A program made the position numbers and the translations under genes. This document shows positions 63,945-64,000 of a DNA stretch of 64,000 nt, one piece after another; the stretch's first letter is position 1, and each line of letters begins with the position of its first letter. The notes beneath the pieces are model-generated. The model was not told the origin of the DNA. It did not search any database and saw only the letters and a program-made list of their open reading frames with translations. Origin of the DNA: an uncultured Pelagibacteraceae bacterium (lineage in GTDB: Bacteria; Pseudomonadota; Alphaproteobacteria; Pelagibacterales; Pelagibacteraceae); the NCBI GenBank assembly GCA_902606075.1, contig CACLEU010000003.1, forward strand, positions 1-64,000, written 5' to 3'.

Positions 63945-64000
63945 TGTCCAAAAAATATTTAGCTAAAATATTAGCAAGAGACCTAAATGGATTGAACATA
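63944..64000 (+). CDS. N-terminal fragment of the next gene, possibly DUF2948 (truncated at window edge)
   Basis: ATG at 63944: MSKKYLAKILARDLNGLNI; assignment rests mainly on position after murA. Confidence 0.35.
   Translation, partial: MSKKYLAKILARDLNGLNI

Overview
The window is a compact, AT-rich, almost gap-free chromosomal segment. Gene content and order point to an alphaproteobacterium of the SAR11 / Pelagibacterales type; this is inferred from protein recognition and gene order, and no database search was run. It carries mostly core genes. In order these are an EgtD-like C-terminus, priA, atpHAGDC, rppH-ctpA-rsfS-nadD-proA-proB-obgE-rpmA-rplU, gloB, metW-metX, hisC-tyrA, a TPR-sulfotransferase, NlpC/P60-ampG-trkH, lysK-pyrD-rpmB-VUT, a four-gene polyamine cluster, a RegA-type regulator, bioY, an ABC ATPase, polA, chvI-chvG, ahcY-tsaE-amgK-like-murU-like, gpmA, an RND/MFP pair, a rhodanese, msrA, a purine PRT and permease, hsp20, an HDAC-family gene, dapE-dapD-HAD-argB-yidC-yidD-rnpA-rpmH, a VTT protein, tRNA-Thr, and dcd-murA. 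I saw no CRISPR array, prophage, transposase or integrase. The points most worth a second look are: (1) an hsp20 5' region with a ROSE-like RNA thermometer core and a sigma32-like promoter; (2) homopolymer frameshifts that split priA (A11) and gloB (T8); (3) an A12 tract in a 36-aa basic ORF where a one-base slip would fuse it in frame to dcd; (4) a tRNA-Thr(GGT) with G in place of the near-invariant U55; (5) a polyamine cluster combining a deoxyhypusine-synthase homologue, an ODC-type decarboxylase and an agmatine deiminase/amidase pair; (6) a clear SAM-II riboswitch before metX. I did not find strong evidence of an entirely new multi-gene system.
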